NCBI RefSeq assembly: GCF_008704425.1
Contig: NZ_CP023696.1
Coordinates: forward strand, 5,496,501 to 5,560,500
Direction of reading: 5' to 3'
DNA: 64,000 nucleotides
Source: Streptomyces fradiae ATCC 10745 = DSM 40063
GTDB lineage: Bacteria; Actinomycetota; Actinomycetes; Streptomycetales; Streptomycetaceae
Shown: one piece after another, positions 28,096-37,389 of the stretch
Layout: every line of letters starts with the position of its first letter
Numbering within the stretch: the stretch's first letter is position 1
Program-made: the position numbers and the translations under genes
Notes under the pieces: model-generated
What the model saw: the letters and a program-made list of their open reading frames with translations, nothing else
The model's database searches: none
What the model was told of the DNA's origin: nothing

Positions 28096-29832
28096 TCAGG
28101 CGATCTCGTGGCGGAAGTCGGCTGGCCCCGGCCGTTCGTGACCGAGCGCCATGATGAGCAGCGGGGCCTCGTCGCCGTCCGCCAGGCCGAGCCGCTCGAC
28201 GTACGAGACGTTGTCGAAGCCCAGCGCCACCCCGGCCCCCAGGCCCAGGGCGGACGCGGCCACGTACAAGGTCTGCGCGACGGCTCCGGCCGTGCCGACG
28301 GCGAGCCGGTAGCCGCGGTCGCCGAGGGCGTCCAGGACGGCGGTGGTCCGCACGGTCGGCACCAGGACCGCGCCGGCCTGTTCGAGGTTGTAGTTGGCCA
28401 GGAAGTAGTTCTCCTGGAGGAAGGCCCCCTGCGGGCCGGGTGCGACCAGGCGCAGGTCGCCGCGGTCCGGGTCGTACGCGTACGCCCCCGGCTCCACGCC
28501 CTCCACGTGGGTGACGAACGCGTAGACGCGGGCCAGCCGGACCTCGCCGGCCGGGTCGGTGTCCCCGCCCAGCCGGGTCGCGGCGCAGGCGGCGAGGACC
28601 GCCGACAGGTCGCCGGCGCCGATCGGGCGGCGGGCGTCGAACCGCCCGAAGCTGGAGCGGCGGGCGCGCAGCGCGGAGCGGACGCCCCCGCCGGGGAACA
28701 CCGGCTCGGGCAGGGCCGCGCGGACGCCGCCCGCCTCCACGGGGAGCGCCGCGGCGGCGGCCAGCGCACCGGGGGCCGGCCGGTCGGCGGCGCCCTCCAG
28801 GGTCGCCGCGTGCATCGCGCGCAGCGCGTCGAAGTCCAGGAGGGTGCGGGAGCGCTCCACGTCCCGGTGGCGGGCGCGCGGCCGGTGGCGCGGCACCGCG
28901 CCCGCGGCGGCGGAGGCGCCGGGAGCACCCGCGGCGCCCGGAGCACCCCCGGCGCCCGAGGCGATCGGAGCGCCCGCGACCTCGGCGCCCGCCCGGCGCA
29001 CCGGGGCCGCGCCGTCCCAGCGCAGCGGCACGACGGCGAAGACCGCCTCCTCCTCGCCGGGCACGCCGAGCAGTCCGTTCAGCCGGGGCTCGTCGAACCA
29101 GAGCACCGGGGCGACGGACAGGCCCCGCCCGGCGGCCCAGATCCGCCACGTCTGCACCAGGGTGCCCACGTCGGTGGAGACCACGTGGAAGGAGAAGCTG
29201 TTGTACTTGAAGCTGTTCTGCCAGTACTTGACGCCGAGGATCAGGTACTGGTCGGTGTCCAGCGCCTCCGGGGGCGCGTCCGGGCCCAGGGCCTCCCGGA
29301 CCAGGCCGGTGACGTCCCCGGCGAGCAGCCGCTGGAGGGCGTGCCGGTGCACGTCGTAGTAGTGCAGGCCCGGCGTGAGGGGGCCGGACGGGCCGGACGC
29401 CCAGTGGACGCTCACCGGGTAGAGCCCGCCGCCGCCCGCCGTGCCGCGCGACCAGTTGGCGTGGGTGTAGAACGGCAGGCCGGGCAGGTCGGTGTTGGCC
29501 TGGACGCCCAGGCGCCGCCCGGTCAGCCCGTACGAGTCCCGGAGCATCGCCGACAGCAGGGTCAGGCTGAACCCCCCGGCCGCGCCCGCGCCCTCGCGGC
29601 CCCCGGCCCCGCCGTCCGCGGCCGCCCCCGCGGTCCCGGCCGCGTCCAGGAGGCCCGGAGCGACCGGGGCGTCGGCGAGGTCCTCGGTGCCGGGCAGCGC
29701 GAAGGTCTCGGCGTCCGGGTGGAACTTCCCCTTGCGGGGGGCGTCGGCCCAGTTCACGACATGGTCGGTGGGCTCCATCGGGACGCGGCCGCGGTGCAGG
29801 ATGGCGTGCGCGTACTCATGGGCGTACCCCAT
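28096..29832 (-). CDS. SagB-type azoline dehydrogenase with two nitroreductase-like halves
   Basis: This is a 578-residue flavoprotein of the SagB/ThcOx/McbC family, which oxidises thiazolines and oxazolines to azoles with FMN. Two nitroreductase-like units are visible. The first (about 90-290) has THANWSRGTAGGGGLYP and KYWQNSFKYNSFSFHVV. The second (about 390-570) has RRSSFGRFDARRPI, FLANYNLEQAGAV and VAASALGLGAGVALG. An Ala/Gly-rich linker joins them. Tandem units are known in some thiopeptide dehydrogenases. The start at 29832 follows AGGGGGA by about five bases. It lies upstream of the LanB pair and downstream of the second YcaO gene. Confidence 0.9.
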   Translation of the reverse strand: MGYAHEYAHAILHRGRVPMEPTDHVVNWADAPRKGKFHPDAETFALPGTEDLADAPVAPGLLDAAGTAGAAADGGAGGREGAGAAGGFSLTLLSAMLRDSYGLTGRRLGVQANTDLPGLPFYTHANWSRGTAGGGGLYPVSVHWASGPSGPLTPGLHYYDVHRHALQRLLAGDVTGLVREALGPDAPPEALDTDQYLILGVKYWQNSFKYNSFSFHVVSTDVGTLVQTWRIWAAGRGLSVAPVLWFDEPRLNGLLGVPGEEEAVFAVVPLRWDGAAPVRRAGAEVAGAPIASGAGGAPGAAGAPGASAAAGAVPRHRPRARHRDVERSRTLLDFDALRAMHAATLEGAADRPAPGALAAAAALPVEAGGVRAALPEPVFPGGGVRSALRARRSSFGRFDARRPIGAGDLSAVLAACAATRLGGDTDPAGEVRLARVYAFVTHVEGVEPGAYAYDPDRGDLRLVAPGPQGAFLQENYFLANYNLEQAGAVLVPTVRTTAVLDALGDRGYRLAVGTAGAVAQTLYVAASALGLGAGVALGFDNVSYVERLGLADGDEAPLLIMALGHERPGPADFRHEIA

Positions 29833-29998
29833 GGGGTCCCCCTTTCCTCGGGTCTCGGTTCCCGGGCCCGGCACACGAAGGCGCGCCGGGGTCGGGCGGG
29901 TCGGGCGGTCGGGCGGGTCGGACGGGTCGGGCGGTCCGGCGGGCGGCCGGGCAGCCGGGTGGGCGGCCGGGCGGACGCACGGCCGGGCGGCCCCGCGG
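29833..29998. repeat. GGGTC/GGGCGG repeat spacer between dehydrogenase and YcaO genes
   Basis: This 166-bp gap is made mostly of GGTCGGGCGG and GGCGGCCGGGC units on the plus strand. No start codon, precursor-like frame or promoter is visible. Similar G-rich repeat spacers interrupt the operon at 22338-22503 and 18355-18631. Confidence 0.6.
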
Positions 29999-32023
29999 TC
30001 AAGGGAACGGGTGCGGGCCGGGGTTGAGGTCCGCCTCCGCCAGGTCGTCCGGCCGCAGGCCCGCCTCGCGCAGCGCCGTGCGCATCCGGGGCATCCGCCG
30101 GGCGCGCTGCCGCGTCCAGCCGAAGTCGAGCGGCAGCAGGCCGGGCACCAGCACCTTCACCGTGTGCAGGCCCAGGGCGCGCTGCTCGGGTGCCGTCTGG
30201 TCGACGACGACCACGTCGAACCCGGCCGAGGTCACCGCCTCCACCGCGCCGAGCAGGTCGTCCCGCACGTCGGGGGCGGAGCCGTCGGCGCGGTCCCACC
30301 GCAGGTCGGCCACGCCCAGCGGCGCGGGCGGCGAGGGCCTGCGCAGCAGGAAGTCGGCGTAGCGGCCCATCTCGGGCACCGCGTAGACCAGCGGGTGGTC
30401 GTGCAGGCTGGTGATCCTCCGGTGGTCCTCGGCCATCGCGCGGTACTCCGCCTCGTTCCGCCGGAACCGCTGGAGGAGCTGCACCGAGTCGGTGGCGATC
30501 TCGCACAGGGCCGCGGCGAGCGCCGCCTCCGGGTCGAGGGAGGCCCCCGCGCCGAAGCACATCCGGGCGGCGCCGCCGTCGAACCGCTCGGCGACCCCGG
30601 TGACCACCGGCACCGGGAAGGTGATCCGGGTGTCGAAGAACCGCGCCCGGTACCCGTACAGGGCCATCCGCTCCACCATCGCCATGGTGCGGGGGTCGGC
30701 GCTGGTCGCCGGGTCGATCTCGCGCAGCGGCTGCCTCCCGTGCCAGGCGAGCAGGAACGCGTCCCGCTCCAGCACCTCCATCAGGCCGCTGAGCACGGCC
30801 TCCTCCAGACTCCCGCCGGACGCGCAGCCGTTGGAGCTCTCCTGCACGAACCGGTGCTCGATGCCGGGCTTGTGGTAGTAGGCGAGGATCTCCGGCACGG
30901 GGCGGGGCCGCGCGTCGCGCAGCGACCAGCCCCATACCCACGGGACGACCCGGTCCGGGGTGAACGGCGGTACCCACGGGTTGGCCCGGTGGAAGGCGTC
31001 GTCGTACAGCCCGGTCTCGCGCGGGTCCACGGCCGCCGGCCCCAGCTCCTCCAGGGAGGCGTGCAGCGTGACGGCCCGCCCCCGCGCGCGCATGCCGCTG
31101 AACCGCTCGAGGCCCTCCAGGATGCCGACGAGGGTGCTCGCCCGGTACGTGTCGGCGTGGCCGCCCCAGAAGGTCTCCCGCAGGTAGTCGCCGGAGCGGC
31201 TGGAGAAGCAGCCCACCGTGGCGGAGGTGGTCGGCGAGGTCACGTCGCACACCACCGACGGACCCACGGCGCCCCAGTGCGGGTTGGCGAAGGCGTCCAC
31301 CCGCAGCCCGTACGCGTCGACCGGCCGCACGCGGGCGGCGCCCGGCCGGTGCTTGGGCGCGGGCCGCAGGTCGAGGGCGGCCGACTCCGGCGTCACCGGC
31401 TCCGGTACGCCGCACCCGGGGCAGTCCGGCTCGGGCACCAGCGGATGATGGCGGACCGTCAGGTGCTCCAGGTCGACCAGCCACACGTCGGGGAACGGGT
31501 CCAGTACGCCGCTTCGGGGCGCGGCGGCGACGCGCGCGACCAGGGCGGCGACGGCCTGCGCGGCGAAGGGCACGCGGTACGGCCACGGCCCCGCCTCCCG
31601 GGTGCCGCCGCGCAGCTCCAGCCCCTCGCGCAGGGCGACCGAGCGCACGCCCTGCCAGCGCCGCCGCAGGCACCCGGCGCACCCGGCGCTCCGGCCGCCG
31701 CCGCCCGCGCCACCGGCGGGCGGCCACGGTCCGACCACCGCCTGACGGCCGTACAGGTGCACGGGCAGCGCGGGACGCGCGTCTCCGGCGACGGGCGGCG
31801 ACGCGCCCTCGGCGGGAGCGGCGAACGCGTCGCGCACCCCGAGGGCGGAGACGGTGACGCGGGGGAGCGGTCCGCCCTCCCCGGCCGGCAGCTCGGCCAG
31901 GGCACGGCGCAGCTCCGCGGCGAACCGCCGGCACGCCTCGGCACGCGGCTCCCCGTCACGGACGTCGGCGTCGACACGCGCGGCCGCGTCCAGGAGCGCC
32001 GTGCCGGTCCGGTCAGCGGTCAT
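29999..32023 (-). CDS. YcaO cyclodehydratase 2 (azoline-forming, TOMM type)
   Basis: This is a 674-residue paralogue of the YcaO at 18632. The N-terminal E1-like remnant carries two Cys pairs (C115-x2-C118 and C201-x2-C204). The YcaO domain has LEGLERF (about 302-308) and the nucleotide-site stretch ESSNGCASGG to VLERD (395-421). The protein ends in PHPFP, again the PxPxP signature of azoline formers. The ATG at 32023 lies inside the 3' end of the scaffold gene (11-bp overlap), suggesting co-translation and a direct complex. This position next to the leader-binding scaffold makes it the more likely primary cyclodehydratase, with the distal copy having a separate or later task. That assignment is inference. 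Confidence 0.93.
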   Translation of the reverse strand: MTADRTGTALLDAAARVDADVRDGEPRAEACRRFAAELRRALAELPAGEGGPLPRVTVSALGVRDAFAAPAEGASPPVAGDARPALPVHLYGRQAVVGPWPPAGGAGGGGRSAGCAGCLRRRWQGVRSVALREGLELRGGTREAGPWPYRVPFAAQAVAALVARVAAAPRSGVLDPFPDVWLVDLEHLTVRHHPLVPEPDCPGCGVPEPVTPESAALDLRPAPKHRPGAARVRPVDAYGLRVDAFANPHWGAVGPSVVCDVTSPTTSATVGCFSSRSGDYLRETFWGGHADTYRASTLVGILEGLERFSGMRARGRAVTLHASLEELGPAAVDPRETGLYDDAFHRANPWVPPFTPDRVVPWVWGWSLRDARPRPVPEILAYYHKPGIEHRFVQESSNGCASGGSLEEAVLSGLMEVLERDAFLLAWHGRQPLREIDPATSADPRTMAMVERMALYGYRARFFDTRITFPVPVVTGVAERFDGGAARMCFGAGASLDPEAALAAALCEIATDSVQLLQRFRRNEAEYRAMAEDHRRITSLHDHPLVYAVPEMGRYADFLLRRPSPPAPLGVADLRWDRADGSAPDVRDDLLGAVEAVTSAGFDVVVVDQTAPEQRALGLHTVKVLVPGLLPLDFGWTRQRARRMPRMRTALREAGLRPDDLAEADLNPGPHPFP

Positions 32024-34427
32024 CGCCGGCCGCCTTCGTGAGCAGGACCCGTACGGTGTGCATCCCGGCGGCCGGGAGGTCGGCGCCGTGCGTGGGGACG
32101 ACGAGGGCGTCCCGCCCGGCGGCGGCCAGCCGCTCCAGCACCTCCGTCCAGGTCACCGGCGCGTCGGGCGAGGACCCGGGGCCGCAGACGCCCGGGTCCG
32201 CGACACCGCCCGGGTCCGTGGTACCGCCCGGGGCCGTGGCACCGCCCGGGTCCGTGACCCCGTCCCGGTCCGTGACCGGGATCAGCGCCGCGTCCAGGTC
32301 GGCCAGCAGCGGGTCGCCGGTGTCGGGTGCGCCGAGCACGCCCTCCTCGGCGAGCTGGACCGTGCCGAGCAGGTCGCGCAGGGCGTCGACGGCGGCGGCC
32401 GTCCGCTCCAGGGCCGCGCCGACCGCCCAGCGCACCGGCTCGTCCGCCGCCGTGTCCCGCGCCGTGGTCCTGGCCAGGACGACCCACGCCCCGGAGCGGT
32501 CCGCCTCGCCGAGGTCGAGCAGTTCGACGCCGACGCCCATGTGCCCGGCCGACCGCAGCAGGAACGTCGCCTCCGGGTCGTCGCCGAAGGCGTCCGGCGG
32601 GATCGGGGACGTCCGCCCGGCGCCCCGCACGGACCGCCGCAGCGCGTCGTGGGCCAGCGCGGACAGCAGTCCGGCCGCCGCGGCCTCCGGCAGGCCGCCG
32701 CCCGCGCCGCGCCCCGCGCGGGACGGCTCGAACCGGCGGTCCTGGTTGTCCGGGCCGAAGGGCCGCACGGCGCCGGCCGGCACCCGCACCTCCTCCTTGG
32801 TGACCAGCGACGTGGCCACCACCCAGGACGCGACCGGGTCGCCCCCCGCTCCGGTGGCGGTGGCCAGCAGCTCCGGGTCCACCCGCGGCAGCGGATCCCG
32901 CCCGGCCGCGCCGGACTCCGCGCCGGACTCCGGGGCGGGTCCGCCCGGCCCGGCGGGCACGACGCGCTCGGCGTACAGCGCGGCGGCGGCGTCCAGGGCC
33001 CGCAGCCGGGCGCCCGCCGTGTGGTGGACGTCGAACGCGGCGACGGTACGGGTCCCGGCCGCGCCCAGCGCGACCTCGACGGCGCCGACCTTCAGCGGGG
33101 TCTGGGTGACCGGCTCGTCCGCGTAGCGGGTGAAGACCCCGACGGACGGCCGCAGCGCGAGCGAGCGGCGGTCGAGCTCGGCGAGCGGCCCGTCGGTCGC
33201 CGGGTCGTCCGGCGCCGCCGCCACGACGGGCCGGAAGGCGGGCCGCTCCGGGGCGGCCGACAGGTCGACGGGCTCCGCGGGAGCGGGCCGGGTGCGGCAG
33301 AACGGGCAGCGCGGATGCGGCAGCAGCCGCTCCGCGAGCACGTCGAAGGACGCCATGTCCTGGAGGAGCACCTGCCCGCGGGTCTCGGCCGGCAGCGCCC
33401 CGGTGGCCAGCCGGAACACCTCGTACCCGAGGAGGTTGCCGAGCATCGCGGCGAGCGGGCCGCGCGGTACGGGGCCGGCGGCGCCGCCCAGCGCGAGGCC
33501 GCTCCACAGGTCGGCCGCCACCGCCGCGTCGCCGGTCGCGCCGAGCCGCAGCGCCGCGCAGGCCAGGCAGGCGCCGGAGTCCGGGCCGCTCACCGGCCCG
33601 ACCACGGCCCGGCCCCCGAAGGTCCAGGCGGGAAGCAGCAGCCTGCCCTCGGGGACGCCCTGGCGGAGCAGGCGGTACGCGGTCCCGAACGCGTCGCGGC
33701 CCCCCGCGGCGACGACCACCCCGTACCCCTCGTAGGCGCCCCAGCCCCCGGCGCCCGCGGCCCAGCCGCTCGTGGTTTCGGCACCGGCGCCGGACCCCCC
33801 GACCGTCCCGGCCCTGGCCCCCGGCAGCACCACGACCTCGGTGCGGGCGCCCCGCGCCGTCAGCTCGGCGGCTTCCCGCCTCAGCGTGCCGAACTGCTCC
33901 TCGGCCCCCGGCCCTTCGGCGGCCGCGGCCTCCAGCCCGACGCGGGCGCAGCCGTTGCGGACCAGGGAGAGCGCGCACCACCGGGCGACCGGCCCGTCGC
34001 CGAGCACCGCGACGGCGGTGTCCCGGTAGGCGGCGAACCTGCGCTCCGCGTCGTCGGCGTAGTGGTCGACGTACGCGATCTGCTCGGCGAAGACGGCGGC
34101 GACCGCCGGATCCACGGACGGCCCCCGGCCCGGCTCGGCGGGGTCCGGCACGGGCCGGGCGAACCCGCGGGCGTAGAGCGCCTTCACGAGGCCGCCCACC
34201 ATCGCCTTCTGCGGGTCCTTGAACCCGGCGCAGATCTCCGCCACGGTCCGGCTGCCGTCCAGGTGCGGCACGATGAGGGTGGCGAACCGGTAGGCGGACG
34301 GGGAGCTGAGCTGGAAGCCGCCGTCGGCGTTGTGGAAGATCACGCCGCCCGGCGTCTCGGTGAACAGCACGTCGCGGCGCACCCTGGGCCGGGTGTGCGC
34401 GGTCTCCTCGTACGGCGTGGTGGGCAT
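32013..34427 (-). CDS. TOMM leader-binding scaffold: RRE + E1/ThiF-like + degenerate YcaO-like domain
   Basis: This is an 804-residue protein. Residues 1-95 form a PqqD-like winged helix (RRDVLFTETPGGVIF ... SRTVAEICAGF), the leader recognition element. Residues 130-390 are E1/ThiF-like, with VLGDGPVARWCALSLV and two zinc-type Cys pairs (C287-x2-C290, C374-x2-C377). From about 415 the sequence aligns with the cluster's YcaOs. FEPSRAGRGAGGGLPEA (566-582) matches FECSNGCAIGGCLEEAV of YcaO 1, and the end (RDALVVPT ... GMHTVRVLL) matches the YcaO C-terminus. ATP-site Glu/Asn residues are lost and the PxPxP tail is missing, so the domain is probably inactive. It is likely the platform that presents the precursor to the two active YcaOs. 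Its 5' end is separated from the SARP gene by 162 bp. Confidence 0.85.
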   Translation of the reverse strand: MPTTPYEETAHTRPRVRRDVLFTETPGGVIFHNADGGFQLSSPSAYRFATLIVPHLDGSRTVAEICAGFKDPQKAMVGGLVKALYARGFARPVPDPAEPGRGPSVDPAVAAVFAEQIAYVDHYADDAERRFAAYRDTAVAVLGDGPVARWCALSLVRNGCARVGLEAAAAEGPGAEEQFGTLRREAAELTARGARTEVVVLPGARAGTVGGSGAGAETTSGWAAGAGGWGAYEGYGVVVAAGGRDAFGTAYRLLRQGVPEGRLLLPAWTFGGRAVVGPVSGPDSGACLACAALRLGATGDAAVAADLWSGLALGGAAGPVPRGPLAAMLGNLLGYEVFRLATGALPAETRGQVLLQDMASFDVLAERLLPHPRCPFCRTRPAPAEPVDLSAAPERPAFRPVVAAAPDDPATDGPLAELDRRSLALRPSVGVFTRYADEPVTQTPLKVGAVEVALGAAGTRTVAAFDVHHTAGARLRALDAAAALYAERVVPAGPGGPAPESGAESGAAGRDPLPRVDPELLATATGAGGDPVASWVVATSLVTKEEVRVPAGAVRPFGPDNQDRRFEPSRAGRGAGGGLPEAAAAGLLSALAHDALRRSVRGAGRTSPIPPDAFGDDPEATFLLRSAGHMGVGVELLDLGEADRSGAWVVLARTTARDTAADEPVRWAVGAALERTAAAVDALRDLLGTVQLAEEGVLGAPDTGDPLLADLDAALIPVTDRDGVTDPGGATAPGGTTDPGGVADPGVCGPGSSPDAPVTWTEVLERLAAAGRDALVVPTHGADLPAAGMHTVRVLLTKAAGDDR
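32190..32265 (-). repeat. 15-bp in-frame repeats in the scaffold gene
   Basis: About four copies of a 15-bp unit encode the repeated pentapeptide DPGG[AVT] (residues about 725-746). This forms a flexible insertion in the YcaO-like C-terminal region. The catalytic YcaO paralogues lack it. Confidence 0.75.
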
Positions 34428-34589
34428 GCGGGGGTCGCACCTCCGGGTCGGGGCCTGGTGGGCCGCTCGGGTCTCAACGGGCTTGTGGCGGTGGGGCGTC
34501 GGCGGCTTCGGCGGCGGCCGGGCCGGGTTCGCCCCGGCCGGTGACGGCGGCGCCCGGGTGGGCGTGCCGCCGCGCGGCGGGGCGCGGGG
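34428..34589. other. Leader region between the SARP gene and the scaffold gene
   Basis: This 162-bp gap holds a GGAGGTG ribosome-like site twelve bases before the scaffold ATG, which is longer than usual spacing. It also has GC-rich inverted repeats (for example CCGCCGCGCGGCGG at about 34568-34581) that could form an intercistronic hairpin on the minus-strand transcript. A promoter here cannot be excluded. Confidence 0.4.
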
Positions 34590-36872
34590 TCAGACCGCGC
34601 CGGACGGCAGCGCGTGCCGGGCCGGGGCGGCGGCCCCGCCGGCGGTCCGCGGGAGGCCGCCGGGGCGGGCGGTCCCGCGCAGCGCGTGGGCGCGGTAGAG
34701 CGGGTTCATCCGGAGGACGCCGGGCCGTTCCTCGTCCAGGAGCCCGGTGTCGAGGAGCCGTTCCAGCAGTTCCTCGGCGTGCGTCTCGGGCAGGGAGAGG
34801 GCGGTCGCCGCGGCCGGCGCGGTGATCGGCCCGCTCAGCCGCGCCAGGCGCAGGTGCGCGTCGGCCAGCGGGGCGGGAAGCCGGGCCAGGGCCCCGTCGA
34901 GCGCCTGCGGTACGGACATCCGGGGGTCGTCGGGCAGCGCCAGCCGGCCCGGCAGGTCCCGGCCGAGCCAGGCGGCGTGGTCCGCGAGGCCGAGCCGGGG
35001 CCGGGTCAGCAGCCGGGCCGCGACGATCCGCAGGGCCAGCGGGACGTGCCCGCACATGTCGGCCAGCGTCCGGACGGCCTCGGGCTCGCCCGCCGCCCGC
35101 TCGGCCCCGAGCACGGCGGTGAGCAGGGCGTACGACTCCTGCGGGGGCAGGGCGCCCAGCTGCACCACGGCCGGCCCGTGCGTGGCGACCAGGGCGGCGA
35201 GCCCCATGCGGCTGGTCACGACGAAGGCGCCGCACCCGGCCAGGTCGAGCAGCCCGCGTACCTGGTCGGGGTGGACGACGTCGTCGAGGATCACCAGGCA
35301 CCGGCCGCGGGCGGTACCGGAGGGCAGGGCGGAGAGCAGTTCCCCGGCGGCCTCGTCGGCGCGGCGGGGCGTCCCGTCGGCCCGGGTCAGCGGCAGCAGC
35401 AGCCCGCCGCCGGGGAACCGGTCGGCGACGAGCCGCGCGGCGTGCAGGGCCAGCGCGGTCTTGCCCATGCCGGGCCCTCCGGAGACCACGGCGACCGGCG
35501 CGGCGGAGCCCGGCCGGCCCGCCTCCCCCCGGCCGCCGCCCGTCAGGTGCGCCACCAGGGCGGCGGTCTCACGGGCCCGGCCGGTGAAGCCGGGCACGCG
35601 GGGCAGCCGGGACGACCCCGGCCCACCACCCGCCCCCGGTATGGAGGCCCCCGCCCCGGAAGCCCCGGGCCCGTCACCGACCGGCGCGGCCTCGACCGGC
35701 CCGGCACCGACCGATTCCGGACCACCCGGACCGGCCCCGTCCGTACCCGTCCCGTCCGTACCGGCCGCGCTCGTACGGAGAGCACCCGCATCGGGAGTGT
35801 CCGCATGGCAAGCACCCGGCGCGCGCGGACCCACGGCGGCGCCAGGCGCGCCGCCCGGCGACGCGGCGAACGGACGAGCACCCGGGCCGGTACCCGGCCA
35901 GGGCTCTGCCGTGGGAGCACCGGCCGAGACCGGGCGCATGCCCTCGGGCACCGGGGGCCCCGGCGGCACCGAGCCCCCCGACGGGGCACCGCCCCGCTCC
36001 GGCGGCACGGGCGCCGCGCCCCCGGGGCCGTCGACGACGGCCCCGGAAGACGGCGCCGGCCGCCCACCTCCCGCGCCCGCCGCGCCCGCCCCGCCCACCG
36101 CGCCGGCGGTGAGCCGGACGGTCCCGGCGACCGGGCCGCGCGGTTCGTCACCGCGCAGGATGGCCAGTTCGAGACTCTGCAGCTCGGCGCCGGGGTCCAC
36201 GCCGAGCTCGTCGCGCAGATGCTCGCGTACCCTCCGGTACTCGGCCAGCGCCTCGGTCTGCCGCCCCACCCGGTACAGGGCCCGCATCAACTGCGCGGCG
36301 AGGCCCTCGTGGTGCGGGTGGGTCCGGGTGGCCTCCCAGAGGTCGACCAGGACCTCGCGGCACCGCCCGCGGGCGAGCTGGATCTCGCACAGGCGCTCCA
36401 GCGCCCGCAGCCGCTCCTCGACCAGCCGGGGCACCTCGTCGCGGTGGAGGATCTCGGAGGGGACGTTGGTGAGCAGGGGACCCCGCCACAGCCCGAGCGC
36501 CGTGCGCAGCAGGGGGAGTTCGTTCTCGCCGGCCCCGGCGGCCTCCGACACCAGGCGGCGGAAGTGCAGCAGGTCCAGGGTGTCGCCGTCGGCCGGGACG
36601 CGGTAGCCCCCGGCGACCGCGACCACCGCCTGCTCCTCGATGTCGTACTTCGCGAAGAGGCGGCGCAGCCGCAGGACGCAGCTCTGCAGGGCCGCCTTCG
36701 CCGTCGCGGGCTGCTCCTCGCCCCACACGGCCCGGCGGAGGCGGTCGGTGGGGACGACCTCGCCGGGGCGGACGAGGAGGGCGGCCAGCAGGGACGTGGG
36801 CTTGGCCGGCGGGAGGACGACCACGTCCCGTCCGTCGGTGATGCTGAGCGGTCCGAGTAGCTGGAAACGCAC
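34590..36872 (-). CDS. SARP/AfsR-type cluster activator with NTPase domain
   Basis: This is a 760-residue regulator. The GTG at 36872 is chosen because GGGGGA lies eight bases upstream and the frame then opens directly with the SARP winged helix (VRFQLLGPLSITDGRDVVV). An activation domain follows (to about 250, ending EHLRDELGVDPGAELQ). A Gly/Pro/Ala low-complexity linker spans about 260-440. An NB-ARC-like ATPase has P-loop GGPGMGKTALA near 470, Walker B CLVILDDV near 525 and VVTSRMGL. The TPR tail of full AfsR proteins is absent. It lies between the precursor gene and the modification operon, all on one strand, so it is the natural pathway-specific activator. Confidence 0.9.
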   Translation of the reverse strand: MRFQLLGPLSITDGRDVVVLPPAKPTSLLAALLVRPGEVVPTDRLRRAVWGEEQPATAKAALQSCVLRLRRLFAKYDIEEQAVVAVAGGYRVPADGDTLDLLHFRRLVSEAAGAGENELPLLRTALGLWRGPLLTNVPSEILHRDEVPRLVEERLRALERLCEIQLARGRCREVLVDLWEATRTHPHHEGLAAQLMRALYRVGRQTEALAEYRRVREHLRDELGVDPGAELQSLELAILRGDEPRGPVAGTVRLTAGAVGGAGAAGAGGGRPAPSSGAVVDGPGGAAPVPPERGGAPSGGSVPPGPPVPEGMRPVSAGAPTAEPWPGTGPGARPFAASPGGAPGAAVGPRAPGACHADTPDAGALRTSAAGTDGTGTDGAGPGGPESVGAGPVEAAPVGDGPGASGAGASIPGAGGGPGSSRLPRVPGFTGRARETAALVAHLTGGGRGEAGRPGSAAPVAVVSGGPGMGKTALALHAARLVADRFPGGGLLLPLTRADGTPRRADEAAGELLSALPSGTARGRCLVILDDVVHPDQVRGLLDLAGCGAFVVTSRMGLAALVATHGPAVVQLGALPPQESYALLTAVLGAERAAGEPEAVRTLADMCGHVPLALRIVAARLLTRPRLGLADHAAWLGRDLPGRLALPDDPRMSVPQALDGALARLPAPLADAHLRLARLSGPITAPAAATALSLPETHAEELLERLLDTGLLDEERPGVLRMNPLYRAHALRGTARPGGLPRTAGGAAAPARHALPSGAV

Positions 36873-37079
36873 CGAGAAAATCCCCCGTTGGCCTTCGACA
36901 CTCGCCGTGGTGGGCGCCACGGCGCCACGCCACCTCCGGCGAAGCGGTCTCCCGTGGCCGTGTCCGCCCCGCAGGGCGGCGGCGCACGCAGGAATCCGGC
37001 CTTCGCCCGTCGGTGCGGGCAGGATGAGGCACGCGCGAACCCGTTCTCACGGGTCCGTTGGTCTTGCGGCTGAGGTGAG

Positions 37080-37106
37080 TGTCTACTGGCGTAGAGCGGT
37101 GGTCAA
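37080..37106 (-). promoter_or_regulatory. Candidate sigma-70-type promoter for the SARP gene
   Basis: On the minus strand TTGACC (37106-37101) is followed after 15 bases by TAGACA (37085-37080), close to the Streptomyces HrdB consensus but with a slightly short spacer. It would give a leader of about 200 nt before the GTG at 36872. Confidence 0.4.
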
Positions 37107-37330
37107 GGGGGGACGACGGAGGCCCGGAGAGGCGAAGTCAGGCCACTGGTAAGGACGTTGTCCGAAAGCCGTACGGCATCGCCACAGGTCAGGGCACGGT
37201 CCCCGCGGCCGCCGGCGGGCCGCGCGACGACCCCCGCAACGCGAGGTTTCCCCCGCGCTGCCCCAGAATTCACTCCCGTCCCATGCGTAACAGAGCGACG
37301 TGCCGCGGCCGGGATGGGCCTACACAAGCG

Positions 37331-37367
37331 CCCGGTCCGTCCGCCCTTGGCAGGGGGACGAACCGGG
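37331..37367 (-). terminator. Hairpin downstream of the precursor gene
   Basis: CCCGGTCCGTC (37331-37341) pairs with GACGAACCGGG (37357-37367) with one mismatch around a 15-base loop. It begins about 22 bases after the precursor stop. RiPP operons often carry such a partial terminator so that precursor transcripts outnumber enzyme transcripts. It has no U-tract, as is common in Streptomyces. Confidence 0.5.
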
Positions 37368-37389
37368 CGGGTGCGCTCCGGTGCCGGCG

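Larger units (their letters stand above)
36873..37389. other. 517-bp non-coding region between precursor and SARP genes
   Basis: I see no gene here. It contains a hairpin just after the precursor (37331-37367) and a candidate promoter for the SARP gene at 37080-37106, leaving a roughly 200-nt 5' leader. The segment at 37020-37110 is visibly less GC-rich than its surroundings. Confidence 0.55.
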
